Source: Geothermovivens sp964644845
GTDB lineage: Bacteria > Zhuqueibacterota > Zhuqueibacteria > Oleimicrobiales > Geothermoviventaceae
Length of the DNA: 22,560 nucleotides
Assembly (NCBI GenBank): GCA_964644845.1
Contig: CAZXXS010000089.1
Coordinates: 1-22,560 of the forward strand
Direction: 5' to 3'
Shown here: piece after piece, positions 1 through 9,443 of the stretch
How the letters are laid out: every line of letters starts with the position of its first letter
Numbering within the stretch: position 1 is the first letter of the stretch
Notes under the pieces: model-generated
What the model was told of the DNA's origin: nothing
What the model saw: the letters and a program-made list of their open reading frames with translations, nothing else
Database searches by the model: none
Made by a program: the position numbers and the translations under genes

Positions 1-1359
1 TACCCGGACTGGATGCAAACCCTGGCCTGGCTGGACAAAGACCTCTACGCCGCTCTGGCTTCCTGGGCGGAGTTGCGCCACGACACGATCCTGTACGCGA
101 AGCAGAGCGGGACGGAAACGGGCACGACCCCGGCCGTGCTCGGCAAGCAGGGCTACGTGGAACCCAACGTGCATCTCTACGCACGGCTCGCCAGCCTCGC
201 CCGATTCCTTCGCGAGGGGCTGGCGTCGCGTAACCTGCTCTTTGACGATTTCTGCGCCAGCGTGGACACACTGCACAGCCTGCTTCTCCGACTGAAGACG
301 ATTTCGGAGAAAGAACTGCGAAACGAGAGCCTGACCCGTTCCGAGTACCTGACCATTCTGGGGATCGGTAGCACTCTCCAGCAGATCGCCGAGGCACTGC
401 CTTGGCCCGGGACGGCGCTCCCAGAGAGCGACGAGGAAATGCCCGTCATTGCCGACGTGCACACGGATCAGAACAGCGGAACGGTGCTCGAGGTCGGCGT
501 GGGCTACCCGTACTTCGTGTACGCCATTTGCCCCATCGAGGGTCAGCTTGTGTTGACGCGGGGTGCGGGCTTCTCGTACTACGAGTTTGCCTGGCCCTCT
601 ACGGATCGCCTGACCGACGAACGCTGGCGCCAGATGCTGAAGCACGGTGAAGCGCCCGGGCAACCTGCGTGGGCGAAAAGCTTCGTGGCGGACACCAGCT
701 GGACTCCGGGAAAGTCCGAAACCTACACGCCGATGTGCAGCTGGACTCAAATGCCGGACGTTCGCCCGATGCGCGACACCCTCTCCGTGGGCGACACGCT
801 GTGGGTGAACATCACGGCCTATCACGAAAAGGGTGAGATTCGTGTGTGGCTGGAAGACGGTCGGGGCAACCGGGTACCGGCGGAGGCCATTTTGCCGGAC
901 CCCCGACAGACCACGGTAGTGGCCCGGATTCCCACTGTGTTGGCGTCGCCGGGGGACAACTGGGTCGTTGTTGAGGTGCCGGCGCTCGAAAGCTTTGCGC
1001 CGGACAGCGTGGTACTGTACCGAAAACACGTTTTCTTGATGGTTGCCCGTGCTGTAAGTCAGCGCGACGGAACCCAGCCTCACCGCTTTACCCTGGCTCC
1101 GCCGCATCCTAACCCGTTCAACGCGTCGGTAACCATCACGTACACGCTTCCCGAAGAATCGCGGGTGCAACTGGAGGTTTGGGATGTACGCGGCCGCCGC
1201 GTCTGCACTTTGGACAGGGGACGCAAAGTGGCAGGCTGGCATCGGATCGTCTGGGGCGGGACCGATTCGCGTGGTCACTCTGTGCCCAGCGGTGTGTACC
1301 TTGTGCGGCTCCAGACAGCGGAGCGGGTAGCAAGCCGGAAAATTGTGCTGGTGAGGTGA
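1..1359 (+). CDS. DUF3160 family secreted protein with C-terminal sorting domain (5' end cut by window)
   Basis: The frame is open from base 1, and the first Met (base 13) follows in-frame codons Y-P-D-W, so I read this as the C-terminal part of a larger protein. Counting from that Met, residues 18-33 (WAELRHDTILYAKQSG) and about 146-212 (IADVHTD, EVGVG, LTRGAGFSYYEF, DRLTDERW) are hallmarks of DUF3160, a family of large secreted proteins of unknown function. Residues about 250-350 look like an all-beta domain. Residues 362-448 form a FlgD-like / Por-secretion-type sorting domain (PNPFN, WDVRGRRV, SGVYLVRL, terminal RKIVLVR). The product is therefore probably exported and placed on the surface. 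A hairpin follows the stop by 46 bases. The family assignment is firm; the function is unknown, and the missing N-terminus should carry the signal peptide. Confidence 0.85.
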   Translation, partial: YPDWMQTLAWLDKDLYAALASWAELRHDTILYAKQSGTETGTTPAVLGKQGYVEPNVHLYARLASLARFLREGLASRNLLFDDFCASVDTLHSLLLRLKTISEKELRNESLTRSEYLTILGIGSTLQQIAEALPWPGTALPESDEEMPVIADVHTDQNSGTVLEVGVGYPYFVYAICPIEGQLVLTRGAGFSYYEFAWPSTDRLTDERWRQMLKHGEAPGQPAWAKSFVADTSWTPGKSETYTPMCSWTQMPDVRPMRDTLSVGDTLWVNITAYHEKGEIRVWLEDGRGNRVPAEAILPDPRQTTVVARIPTVLASPGDNWVVVEVPALESFAPDSVVLYRKHVFLMVARAVSQRDGTQPHRFTLAPPHPNPFNASVTITYTLPEESRVQLEVWDVRGRRVCTLDRGRKVAGWHRIVWGGTDSRGHSVPSGVYLVRLQTAERVASRKIVLVR

Positions 1360-1405
1360 GAGGGCCGACGGCGATTCCCAGCGCTTTCCGGGCTGTGGGA
1401 CGTGG

Positions 1406-1433
1406 GCCAGCTGCGCGAGATTGCGTAGCTGGC
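1406..1433 (+). terminator. Terminator-like hairpin after the DUF3160 gene
   Basis: GCCAGCT (1406-1412) pairs perfectly with AGCTGGC (1427-1433). Inside, CGC/GCG pairs again after one mismatch, leaving a six-base loop. It lies 46 bases past the stop codon. There is no T-run after it, so calling it a terminator rests on position and stem strength only. Confidence 0.4.
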
Positions 1434-1674
1434 ACTGCGCTGTTCGGAAACCCACGCGAGAATGGTTGGGAACGGGAGGAGACAGACCTGAGAGGCTCGA
1501 CGCCGGCACCCATTCGGGAGTCGCTGGGACTGAGTCACAGGGGCGACGTGGCTGTGGCCTCAGCTCGAGAAATCCCGGAAGAAACCGGTCTTAGCAGTTT
1601 CTCGCTGAAGCAGCTGCGGGCTTGCCGCTTTCGAAAAGAAGGCACGGCACCGTTCAGATGCCTGCCGAAGCTTG

Positions 1675-1722
1675 GGCCCTGCGATTGCGTCCGGGTAACA
1701 CGGACGGCAGAAGCGCAGGGCC
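1675..1722. repeat. Nested inverted repeat
   Basis: GGCCCTGCG (1675-1683) is perfectly complementary to CGCAGGGCC (1714-1722). Between the arms sits a second perfect hairpin, CGTCCG (1688-1693) / CGGACG (1701-1706), with a seven-base loop. This would fold into a two-helix structure in RNA of either strand. It is in the middle of a gene-free region; its function is unknown. Confidence 0.55.
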
Positions 1723-2125
1723 GCGAAGCAGGACACGCCAAGACTGGCCGGCTCTACGGGCAGACCTCAGGGTTCCGAAGAGTCACGGTTTGGAGACTGA
1801 GGGCGGAGCCCCGAGGTACTTTTCGACAGCAGCTTTGGCTGGCGGCGCATTTTGCCGTCCGAGGGGAATCGTTTTGGGAGCCGAAAGAGGGCAGGCGGGA
1901 AAATCTTGCGAACCGGAAGGGCAGGCTGTTGGTTGACCTGGTGTCGAAGGGTGGAAGTCAAACCTCGTGTCGCGCGGGGACCGCGTTTGTGCCTTGATGT
2001 GGGAGGTACGTCCCTTCTCCGCGACGCGATTTCTGCCCGGTGAGAAGTTACGGAAAAAGAGTCAACGCGACTGATGGGGAAAAGATACGGTTTCTGAGGA
2101 AAGCGGCGGATCACGGAGGCGGCGG

Positions 2126-4054
2126 ATGCGGTGTCCTGGAAGATGCGTTGCGAGCGTGCTGCTGACTGTGGCATTTTGGACGCAGTCCGGTAGAGCGGCT
2201 GGGGGTGGACAGCCCGCCGGTCGGCTTGGGCTGGATGTTCACGGTGGAGCCTTTGCGGTGCAGCGGTTGGCGAGCACGAGCACCGCGAGTTCCCTGAACC
2301 TCACTTTTCGCACGGAGTCTGCTCACCAGGAGACAGCCCTTGCATTTGAGATTCTGAGCGTCGACGGTCGGGTGCTCTACACGCAGGCGGCCGCAAATCG
2401 GGACGACAGGGGCTGGGAAGTCAAGATCGATTCGCCGGGCTTTTACGGCCCATTCCTAGTGCGATTCCGTAGCGGTACGGTTCCCTCTGCGTCTCGCTCG
2501 GCAACTCTTGGTCATCTGTTCGAGGACGTCACCGCTCGGGCTCTACCGCTGGATTCTCTCTGGTCCAGCTGTGCGGCATTGGCAGATGTGGACGGCGACG
2601 GTGATCTTGACATTCTTGTGGGACAGCAGCGTGGGACGGACGCTTTGCCGCTTCGTCTTTACATCAACGACGGGCAGGGTGTGTTTTACGACGAGACTGA
2701 GATGCGCTTTGGTGAGGTGCGTCTTTCCGTCGGGCAAATCCTGTTTGCTGATCTCGATCGCGACAGCGACGCCGACGCCGTGATCCTGTCTCACGTCCCT
2801 GAGCCGCTTCGTTCAAACGTGCACGTCTTCGTGAATGACGGGGCAGGCAAGTTCCAGGACGAGACGCAAACACGCGCGCCCGGAGAACCGCTGTGCGCGC
2901 GTTCCCTGGCGATCGGTGATGTGAACGGAGACGGTTTCCCTGATCTGGTCGGTTTGCCCCTTTTTGTGGAACTGGATTCTCTCACGGTCCTGGTGCATTT
3001 GAACGACGGCCTGGGGCGTTTCCCGGACTCTCTGGTGTTGAAAACACGAGTGGCACCCCGTTACGGATCCACTGTCAGCCTTGTCGACGTGGATGCGGAC
3101 AGCGACCTTGATTTGCTGGTTGCTTGCATTCCCCTGACTGTGGTCACGATTGGTGAGGACACGACAGTAACGAAACTGCCCGGGACAAATGCTCTGTTCA
3201 TCAACGATGGACGAGGACACTTTCGTGACGAAACTGCGGCACGGTGGGCGACAAATTGCGAGGACGACACCCGCCAGATCCTGCACGGGGACGTGGACAG
3301 TGACGGGGACGTGGACCTTCTGGCGGTGAACGCCGGATTTGACAGTGCCAAGGCGCGCAACCGCCTTTGGCTGAACGACGGTTCGGGTCGCTTCATGCAA
3401 GCAGACGTCGGATTCTTGCCGCAGGAGAGCGTGTTGTGGAACAACGCCGGCGTGCTGGCTGATTTCACGGGAGACGGTTCGCCGGACCTGTTTCTGGCTG
3501 CGGTAGAGCCGGACAGTGGCGGTTTGGCCCCGGATTTGCTCTTCGTGAACGACGGAATGGGGCATTTTCGGGATCGGTCGGCCACGGACCTGCCCGACGT
3601 TGTGGATTTCAGTGTCGACGCAGTTGCGGGGGATCTGGACGGCGACGGGGATCGCGATCTCTTCGTGGTAAACAGCGGTTCCAACTTCCGGAACATCACT
3701 GGCGGGTTGAACCGCGTCTACGCGAACACGAGTGTGCTTTCTTCCGTGCAGGCGGAAACTGTTCCGTGCCTACCTGCCGACTTCGCGCTTCAGGGGGTGT
3801 ATCCGAATCCGTTTAACGCGAACACACAAGTCTACTTTGCGTTGTCCCGAGCGTCGCAGGTGCGTTTGGCGGTTTACAACCTGCGGGGACAGTGTGTCAG
3901 GCAGCTTGTGAAAGGCGTTTTGTCCGCGGGTACTCACCGAGTGCGCTGGGACGGCACCGACCGGGCAGGGCGCTCTTTGCCGAGCGGTGTTTACCTGGTG
4001 TGTCTTGACGCGGGGAAGCACGCTGCGGTGCGGAAAGTCGTGTTGGTGAGGTAA
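2126..4054 (+). CDS. Secreted FG-GAP/VCBS-repeat protein with sorting domain
   Basis: 642 residues. The ATG has GGAGG six bases upstream, and the first 25 residues read as a signal peptide (VLLTVAF core, cleavage near GRAAG). Seven Ca-binding FG-GAP/VCBS repeats with the DxDxDxD pattern are visible near residues 154, 210, 265, 321, 389, 446 and 503 (e.g. DVDGDGDLDILVG, DLDGDGDRDLFVV), each preceded by N-D-G-x-G-x-F strands. They should build an integrin-alpha-like beta-propeller. Residues 556-642 are the FlgD-like sorting domain (YPNPFN, YNLRGQ, WDGTDRAG, SGVYLV, RKVVLVR). I infer a surface protein for adhesion or glycan/protein contact; the ligand is unknown. Only 158 bases separate it from the lyase gene, so they may be co-transcribed unless the weak hairpin at 4066 stops transcription. 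Confidence 0.9.
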   Translation: MRCPGRCVASVLLTVAFWTQSGRAAGGGQPAGRLGLDVHGGAFAVQRLASTSTASSLNLTFRTESAHQETALAFEILSVDGRVLYTQAAANRDDRGWEVKIDSPGFYGPFLVRFRSGTVPSASRSATLGHLFEDVTARALPLDSLWSSCAALADVDGDGDLDILVGQQRGTDALPLRLYINDGQGVFYDETEMRFGEVRLSVGQILFADLDRDSDADAVILSHVPEPLRSNVHVFVNDGAGKFQDETQTRAPGEPLCARSLAIGDVNGDGFPDLVGLPLFVELDSLTVLVHLNDGLGRFPDSLVLKTRVAPRYGSTVSLVDVDADSDLDLLVACIPLTVVTIGEDTTVTKLPGTNALFINDGRGHFRDETAARWATNCEDDTRQILHGDVDSDGDVDLLAVNAGFDSAKARNRLWLNDGSGRFMQADVGFLPQESVLWNNAGVLADFTGDGSPDLFLAAVEPDSGGLAPDLLFVNDGMGHFRDRSATDLPDVVDFSVDAVAGDLDGDGDRDLFVVNSGSNFRNITGGLNRVYANTSVLSSVQAETVPCLPADFALQGVYPNPFNANTQVYFALSRASQVRLAVYNLRGQCVRQLVKGVLSAGTHRVRWDGTDRAGRSLPSGVYLVCLDAGKHAAVRKVVLVR

Positions 4055-4065
4055 GTCAGCCGCGT

Positions 4066-4088
4066 GGCGGGACGCCGCCCTTTCTTTC
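4066..4088 (+). terminator. Weak intrinsic terminator after the FG-GAP gene
   Basis: GGCGG (4066-4070) pairs with CCGCC (4075-4079) around a four-base loop and is followed by the T-rich stretch CTTTCTTTC (4080-4088). It starts 11 bases after the stop codon. The stem is only five base pairs, so termination may be partial. Confidence 0.4.
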
Positions 4089-4212
4089 GGACGTTTTGGC
4101 ACGAGGGCTTGCAGAACGCAGCACACCGGTGCTCCGGCGCGGGACGGCCACGCGCTTGTTGCTGATTGGCCTCGGGGGCACACGGACTCTTACCAGGGAA
4201 AGGACGACTTGG

Positions 4213-6801
4213 ATGACCGTTTTTGCCGCAGTCGCAAATTACTTGAGGCAGTTGAGCGCGATTCCTGCGAGTACAGCTTGCCGCTGGAGCCGTGCGTTTC
4301 TTCTCGGCGCGAGGAAGGTCGCTGGGGTGGGTTTGTTTTTCGCCCCGGCAGTGGCCGCCGCGCAACCGGCTGTTCCGACCGCAGCGCACCCGCGGTTGTT
4401 CCTGGACAACACCACGGTACAGAAGCTGAGACTCCGGGCGAGCGGTCAGACGCGGGAGTGGCAATTGTTTCAGCAGTACCTCCGCACGTACCTTACCGAA
4501 GACCCGTGGGGTGGTCAGTTCGTCGACGGGATTGCTGCTTTTGCGTTGGGTTACCAGGTGACGGGCGACACCGTTTACGCCGAGCGAGCCCTGAATTGGC
4601 TCAGGCGCTGGGTCGAGGAATTGAACGTCCGAGAGCCCTTTGAGGTCAGCGGGGACGACTACGCCCACACTTACGCTGCAGTTGGCCTGGGCTTTGACTG
4701 GTTGTACCCGTACAGGGGGTTCGGCGACTCGTTGAGACAGGCTGTAATCGCCACAATGAACCGCGTCTACACGTACGGCCAGACGTCCTGGAACCAGGGT
4801 GGCGGTGATTTCGAAGTGGACCCCCACGATTCAGATCAGATCATCGGTGGCGCACTGACGGCTTTCGTTTGGGGGACGGCGACTTCTGGGGACAATCCCT
4901 CAGCGGAAGCAATGGTTCAGCACGGACGCAACTTGTGGCACAAGTACATCACAAACTGGATCCGCGCAGCCATTGGTGGCGTGTGGCCCGAAGGCTCACA
5001 GTACAGTTACAACACTCTTTACCTGTTGTTTGCTTTTACAGAGGCGGAACGCTCCGCAAGCGGCCGTGATCCCTGGGTGGAGGAAGGGGGGCTGAACACG
5101 TTTGTGGCCAATGCGCTTCGAGCTTTGCTGTACCTCACGGTTCCTTCCAACGACCACATTCTCACGTACGGGGACCAGGAAGACGACAACGCGCACTACT
5201 GGCTTCGCCGAAACCACGCTGTGGCCCTAATGGCTCACGCGGCCGAACGCCTTGGCTTTCGCGAAGAGGCGGCCTGGGCACGCTACTGGATTCGCGAGCT
5301 AAGTCCGGACAATCTGGACATGAACCTGTGGAAGTTGTTCCTCTGGTTCGAGCCAGACAAACCCCGTGAGAATTACTTCCAGGGGGAACTCCCTTGGGCC
5401 TACTTCGCCGACGGCACCGACTGGTTGTTCTTCCGCAGCAACTGGACACCTCAGTGCACGTACGGCACCTTCAGCGCCATGTGGACGGATGTGGATCACC
5501 AGTTCTGCGACGGAGGGAACTTCACCATTTGGCGCAACGGCGAGTACTTGACCCGTCAGGTGCGCCACTACGACTTTGTTTTTCAGATCGACGGCAAGCA
5601 GCAGCGCTACGACGGCGAGGCGAGCAACATTCTGCTGATCCAGAGCGACTACGTAACCGACGATGAAGTGAACGCGATGGGGTCCCCGGAGTACTTCGCC
5701 AGCGCCGGGGAACCAGCCATCACACGCTACAGGGTGAGCACTTCACCGCGTTTTGTCTACGCTTTGGCCGACCTGGGTCAGTCTTACAACCGCGTCCACG
5801 ACGAGTGGGGAGGGAACTCGGACCGAGTTGTGTCCTACACGCGGCAGTTTGTTCATTTGGTTCCGGACATTTTTCTGGTCTACGACCGCTCGCGGACGAA
5901 GGACCCGGGCTGGGCCAAGTACGTGTTGCACGCGGTCACGGAGCCGCGGATTCGTGGAAACAAGGTGATTCAATTCAGCGAGAGTGGGCGTCAGGTGCTT
6001 GTGAATCGTACGCTGTGGCCGGAGCACACAAACATTTCCGTTGTCAACGAAGCGGAAGTCTGGAATCGCCAACACGGCCTGGTGGACGACTGGATGATCC
6101 CCGAGTCGGAGCGGCGCTGGCACGTACTGGTTAGACCTGCAGACGCCGATTCAGTGAATCTCTTGAACGTGATCGAGGTGGCCGACGTCAGCGACACAGC
6201 CAGGATGGAGGAGGTTCACTGCATTCGGGCGGCTGCGGGCATCGGCGCACAAGTCGGGAAGTGGGTTGTGTTGTTCGCACTCAGAGAGAAGCCGATGGGT
6301 GCCGTACGCTACCACGTGCAGAGCAGCACGGATTCTGTGTTCCATTTGGTTTGCGACCTCGTGCCGGACCAGGCGTACGATGTGTACGCAAACGATGACC
6401 TGCGTCTGACGGCTCGCACCGGGCGAGACGGGACCCTGTTTTTCCGCACGGGGCCGGTTGACTCGGTGTCCGTGGAGCAGACGTCTGCAAACACACGCGT
6501 CGGGACATCCGCACCTGCCCCTGGCATTTTTGCTTTGGAAGGCATCTACCCGAGTCCTTTCAACGCGTCGACGCAGATCGCTTTCAACCTGGGCAAGGCC
6601 GGGGTGGTGCGTCTGACCGTGGTGGATGTTCTTGGGCGCAGAATGTACTCGCGAAGCTTCACGTACGCACAATCTGGGCACCACGTCATTCGCTGGGAGG
6701 GAAGGGACGATTCAGGTTGTTCCCTGCCCACCGGTGTTTACCTGATTCGGCTTGAGACTTCAGGGCGAACGGCGGTGCGGAAGGTGGCCCTGGTGCGGTA
6801 G
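4213..6801 (+). CDS. Heparinase II/III-type polysaccharide lyase with sorting domain
   Basis: 862 residues from the ATG at 4213, which has an AGGGAAAGGA purine run eight bases upstream; the frame stays open further up (a TTG at 4096), but that extension is Arg-rich and not signal-like. A signal peptide with a long n-region ends near residue 50 (LFFAPAVAAAQ). HPRLFL (59-64) and the helical stretches to about 380 (SGDDYAHTYAAVGLGFDWLYPY; WPEGSQYSYNTLYLLFAF) match the alpha/alpha toroid of heparinase II/III and alginate-lyase-like enzymes. Residues about 395-600 (FRSNW, WTDVDHQFCDGGNF, RQVRHYDF) match the heparinase II/III beta-sandwich domain. Tyr264/Tyr266 and His429 are plausible active-site residues by analogy. 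Such enzymes beta-eliminate uronate-containing polysaccharides. Residues about 776-862 are the FlgD-like sorting domain (YPSPFN, VDVLGRRM, TGVYLIRL, RKVALVR). The exact substrate cannot be read from sequence; heparin, alginate and ulvan-like glycans are all possible. Confidence 0.85.
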   Translation: MTVFAAVANYLRQLSAIPASTACRWSRAFLLGARKVAGVGLFFAPAVAAAQPAVPTAAHPRLFLDNTTVQKLRLRASGQTREWQLFQQYLRTYLTEDPWGGQFVDGIAAFALGYQVTGDTVYAERALNWLRRWVEELNVREPFEVSGDDYAHTYAAVGLGFDWLYPYRGFGDSLRQAVIATMNRVYTYGQTSWNQGGGDFEVDPHDSDQIIGGALTAFVWGTATSGDNPSAEAMVQHGRNLWHKYITNWIRAAIGGVWPEGSQYSYNTLYLLFAFTEAERSASGRDPWVEEGGLNTFVANALRALLYLTVPSNDHILTYGDQEDDNAHYWLRRNHAVALMAHAAERLGFREEAAWARYWIRELSPDNLDMNLWKLFLWFEPDKPRENYFQGELPWAYFADGTDWLFFRSNWTPQCTYGTFSAMWTDVDHQFCDGGNFTIWRNGEYLTRQVRHYDFVFQIDGKQQRYDGEASNILLIQSDYVTDDEVNAMGSPEYFASAGEPAITRYRVSTSPRFVYALADLGQSYNRVHDEWGGNSDRVVSYTRQFVHLVPDIFLVYDRSRTKDPGWAKYVLHAVTEPRIRGNKVIQFSESGRQVLVNRTLWPEHTNISVVNEAEVWNRQHGLVDDWMIPESERRWHVLVRPADADSVNLLNVIEVADVSDTARMEEVHCIRAAAGIGAQVGKWVVLFALREKPMGAVRYHVQSSTDSVFHLVCDLVPDQAYDVYANDDLRLTARTGRDGTLFFRTGPVDSVSVEQTSANTRVGTSAPAPGIFALEGIYPSPFNASTQIAFNLGKAGVVRLTVVDVLGRRMYSRSFTYAQSGHHVIRWEGRDDSGCSLPTGVYLIRLETSGRTAVRKVALVR

Positions 6802-7107
6802 GAGGCAGTTTTGTGGGAGACCACCGTTGTGGCTCGCACTCTCTTTCAGCTAACACGTCGGCAGAAGGTGTGACTGTGGAAAGTGTTTGTCTCCGTCCGG
6901 GCTCGAAGAGCCGCAACGGACGGGAGCGCGTACGAACACAAGAGCAGGCGCCGCAGGGATCCTGCAGTCATTTCGGTCCCCAAGAACTGCGGAGAGGCTC
7001 GAGGTCTGCAGAGGAACCGGCGCGACGTGTGTGGCCAGGGGACTAACAGGATGTCTCTCCACACGATTCTGTTGTTGCCCTTTGCAGCTCCGGTTTGGAA
7101 CGCGGTT
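6802..7107. other. Convergent intergenic region, 306 bases
   Basis: This lies between two converging stop codons. No gene is visible. It holds one strong hairpin (6891-6926), a natural position for a two-way terminator, although neither strand has a T-run directly after it. Confidence 0.6.
6891..6926. terminator. Strong hairpin between convergent genes
   Basis: CCGTCCG (6893-6899) pairs with CGGACGG (6917-6923); the register CTC/GAG extends it outward with one bulge. Inside, GGCTC (6900-6904) pairs with GAGCC (6908-6912) over a three-base loop. It sits 90 bases after the lyase stop and 180 bases after the DUF5916 stop. Lack of a T-run leaves termination unproven. Confidence 0.4.
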
Positions 7108-9279
7108 CTACCGGCGGAAAGCGTACCGAACCTTGAGCAGAAACTGGTACGACTCTCTTGACCAGCGGTCCAGCAGGTTGCGCACCACGTTGTGGTTGTA
7201 AACCACAAACAGGGCACCTTCGGGAGAGAAGGTCCAGCGCAAACGGGTGTTGCTTCCCAGGGAGTTGCTTTCGTTGTCGTACTGGATGAAGCTGCTGAGC
7301 TGGACGTCCGGTGAAGGTGTGAACAGCAGGCGCAAGGCGTACAGCCGCTGTGTGAAATGGCCCTCGGGTAGTCTGCCAACGTTCACTTCTCCGGAAAGCT
7401 GGATCCTGAGAACGGCTGAGGGCTTGATGTCGGTCCAGAGTTCGAATTGATCGAGTCTGCCCGTGTAAAACTGGCCGAACCACCAGGTGAGTTGTCCGCT
7501 GATTTTGCGTTTGGCGGCCAGTCCGCCTTCAAGACGGTAGCGCAACCAGTGGTACGAGCCAGAAGGAATGACGACGTTTTCTGCAATCTCGAACGGCTCA
7601 ATCAGTCGTTCCCCCTGGGGTACGACATTGAACTCGAACCGATCCCCGCTTTCGAGACGCCAGTTGATGGGTGCCATGAACACGCGGTAGCTCTCCCACT
7701 CGTTGTCGAGGTCGGTCACGAGCGAAGAGTAGAACTCGTGGAACATTTGGCGGACGAGCTTCCAGGAAGGTCTGGGACTGTACGTTCCGCCTCCGCGCCA
7801 GATCACGGTTCCGGGACGTGGTACCCAGCCCAGAGAGGGCTCAAAAGCGTCGCCGATCCGCTTGACGGAAAAGAACAGGTCCCACAAGTCGTTAGGGTAG
7901 TCGATTTTGAGGCCGACCGCGGTCTTGTCGCCTGCCAGATCCGGCCGGTTACTGTAGAGGCCCCAGAGACCGACCAGGAAGTTTTTGTTTCCGTGCAGGC
8001 GAGAGGTTTGGTACGTGAAGTCCGTACCGACGACCCAGCTGTCTTTCACACCCGTGGGATCGCCAAACGTGGAGATGAAGCCAACCGACGATTCGCTCCA
8101 GATGTTCTGTTTGATTCGCACGACTCCCATCGTGGCGGCCGGTACGAGTCCCTCCACGGCGCGGGTGTGGACTGTAAACGCGCCCAGGTTGGTGCCGCCA
8201 ACGCGACCGTTGACCTTCAGCCCCGCGGCAAGTGGGACCTGTTGCCCTTCGTAAAGCCCAATTGTTCGCGTGAAAAACGGGATGAGGTCGCGGCCAAGTC
8301 CGAGACCAAATTCGAAAATGTCCGCGTCGCGCAGGAAGAACGCTCGCTTTTCCGGGAAAAACAGGGGGAAGCGGGTGAGGTTGGTCTGCCGGGCGTCGAC
8401 CTCCGTTTCAGCGAAGTCCGTGTTAACCGTGAGCGACGCTTCAAGGTTGGGACCAAAACGCTGTGTCACGTCCAGACTGGCGTCTTTTCGGAAACTCGAG
8501 TTTGCGCCGGGTTCGGACTGGCCAAAGCCCCCGACCACCGACGGCTCCACAGTGAGCCCGAGGCCAAAATCAAACATGGGGAGGTTGGTAAGCCTTCCCG
8601 CGTGACTCGTTTGCCCGAGCTCGTAGTCGCGACTGGCCCCGGACCAACGGTCTGTTTCCTGGAACCTCTGAATTCTTCGCTCGATGTTGAAACCCCAGTG
8701 GCGGGCGCCCTTGCGGAAACTGAGACTTTTCACCGGAATCCGTATTTCTGCCGTCCAGCCGTGCTGGTCAATTTGTGTTTTGGCTTCCCACACCGTGTCC
8801 CAGTTGCTGTTTTCGTCTTCTCCGCGACGCATCACCAGAGCGTCGTAGCGGGCACCCAGAGGATTTACCTTGAAGATGTAGCCCATGCGGCCGTCGTTGA
8901 AGGTATCCAAAACGAGGGCGACGTAATCCTCCCGGTAAAGAAGCGGGTCACGGGTGCGGGAATACGCCACGATGCCACTCGGGTTTGTGTCGTAACAACG
9001 TACCCCGACGTACAGGTTCTGTCGCGTTGTCAGCACCCGAACGACAGTTCGGTTGGAGGGTGGTGCACCTTCTTTGGGCTCGACCATGGTCAGGTTAGCG
9101 ATCGAATCGGCCTGAAACCACGCTGCTTCGGTGAGCGCGCCGTCCAGGTGAATCTTGCTCTGCAGAAGGTGGGCACGGAGGACGAGTGTCTGTCCATTCG
9201 CCGGGTTCAATCCAATTGAGATTGTGGCAAACAACCCACCCAGGAACGCGAGTAGAGATCCTCTCCAGCGTGCTGTCAA
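7108..9279 (-). CDS. DUF5916 / CBM9-like outer-membrane-type protein
   Basis: 723 residues if translation starts at the TTG at 9277-9279. That start has a perfect GGAGGAG (9287-9293, minus strand) seven bases upstream and gives a clean signal peptide (MTARWRGSLLAFLGGLFATISIGLNPANGQ, residues 1-30). The frame is open to 9726, but the added 149 codons look non-coding. Residues about 40-215 form a CBM9-like domain as found in DUF5916 proteins (KIHLDGALTEAAW, YVGVRCYDTNP, VALVLDTFNDGRMGYIF, WTAEIRIP). The rest (about 225-723) matches the DUF5916 region, with FFPEKRAFF and alternating aromatic strands expected of a beta-barrel (YNHNVVRN, FLLKVRYAF at the end). Proteins of this family are predicted in the outer membrane and often sit near polysaccharide-use genes. 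No sorting domain, as expected for a barrel. Function and ligand are unknown. Confidence 0.85.
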   Translation of the reverse strand: MTARWRGSLLAFLGGLFATISIGLNPANGQTLVLRAHLLQSKIHLDGALTEAAWFQADSIANLTMVEPKEGAPPSNRTVVRVLTTRQNLYVGVRCYDTNPSGIVAYSRTRDPLLYREDYVALVLDTFNDGRMGYIFKVNPLGARYDALVMRRGEDENSNWDTVWEAKTQIDQHGWTAEIRIPVKSLSFRKGARHWGFNIERRIQRFQETDRWSGASRDYELGQTSHAGRLTNLPMFDFGLGLTVEPSVVGGFGQSEPGANSSFRKDASLDVTQRFGPNLEASLTVNTDFAETEVDARQTNLTRFPLFFPEKRAFFLRDADIFEFGLGLGRDLIPFFTRTIGLYEGQQVPLAAGLKVNGRVGGTNLGAFTVHTRAVEGLVPAATMGVVRIKQNIWSESSVGFISTFGDPTGVKDSWVVGTDFTYQTSRLHGNKNFLVGLWGLYSNRPDLAGDKTAVGLKIDYPNDLWDLFFSVKRIGDAFEPSLGWVPRPGTVIWRGGGTYSPRPSWKLVRQMFHEFYSSLVTDLDNEWESYRVFMAPINWRLESGDRFEFNVVPQGERLIEPFEIAENVVIPSGSYHWLRYRLEGGLAAKRKISGQLTWWFGQFYTGRLDQFELWTDIKPSAVLRIQLSGEVNVGRLPEGHFTQRLYALRLLFTPSPDVQLSSFIQYDNESNSLGSNTRLRWTFSPEGALFVVYNHNVVRNLLDRWSRESYQFLLKVRYAFRR

Positions 9280-9401
9280 CGTCGAGCTCCTCCAGTTGTG
9301 TCCCGTTGAGACCAGCGGCGGAAGCGGGTTTGCGAAAGGTTTCCGTAATTCTGGCAGCTGCGTCGCGAAATCAGCCGGTTGCATTTCTGCAAGTCCGTTC
9401 A

Positions 9402-9443
9402 GGTGGTTGTCCACCGGGTGACGTCTGTTGGTACCCCCCGGTG
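9402..9443. repeat. Two overlapping hairpins upstream of the DUF5916 gene
   Basis: GGTGG (9402-9406) pairs with CCACC (9411-9415) over a four-base loop. The overlapping CACCGGG (9412-9418) pairs with CCCGGTG (9437-9443). The two stems share bases and exclude each other. They lie 120-165 bases upstream of the DUF5916 start and could belong to its leader; this is inference only. Confidence 0.35.

Larger units (their letters stand above)
1360..2125. other. 766-base gene-free region with two hairpins
   Basis: I see no convincing gene here. The open frames that cross it translate to low-complexity Arg/Gly/Ala-rich sequence with no domain and no ribosome binding site. It contains two clear inverted repeats (1406-1433 and 1675-1722, listed separately) and ends in the ribosome binding site of the next gene (GGAGG, 2115-2119). 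It may hold a promoter and a long leader for the FG-GAP gene, but I cannot pick a convincing -35/-10 pair. Confidence 0.6.

Noticed and set aside
1179..1997. A 272-codon open frame running from the end of the DUF3160 gene into the gap
   Set aside because: Arg/Gly/Ala-rich low-complexity translation, no ribosome binding site, no motif, and its first part overlaps a well-supported gene.
4096..4212. A 39-residue N-terminal extension of the polysaccharide lyase from TTG
   Set aside because: No ribosome binding site and an Arg-rich composition; the ATG at 4213 has a purine-rich site. I keep some doubt because the signal peptide n-region is still long.
7447..9219. A 590-codon open frame on the plus strand
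   Set aside because: It is fully antisense to the DUF5916 gene, whose signal peptide, ribosome binding site and domain motifs are clear. Its translation has no domain; it is a by-product of high GC content.
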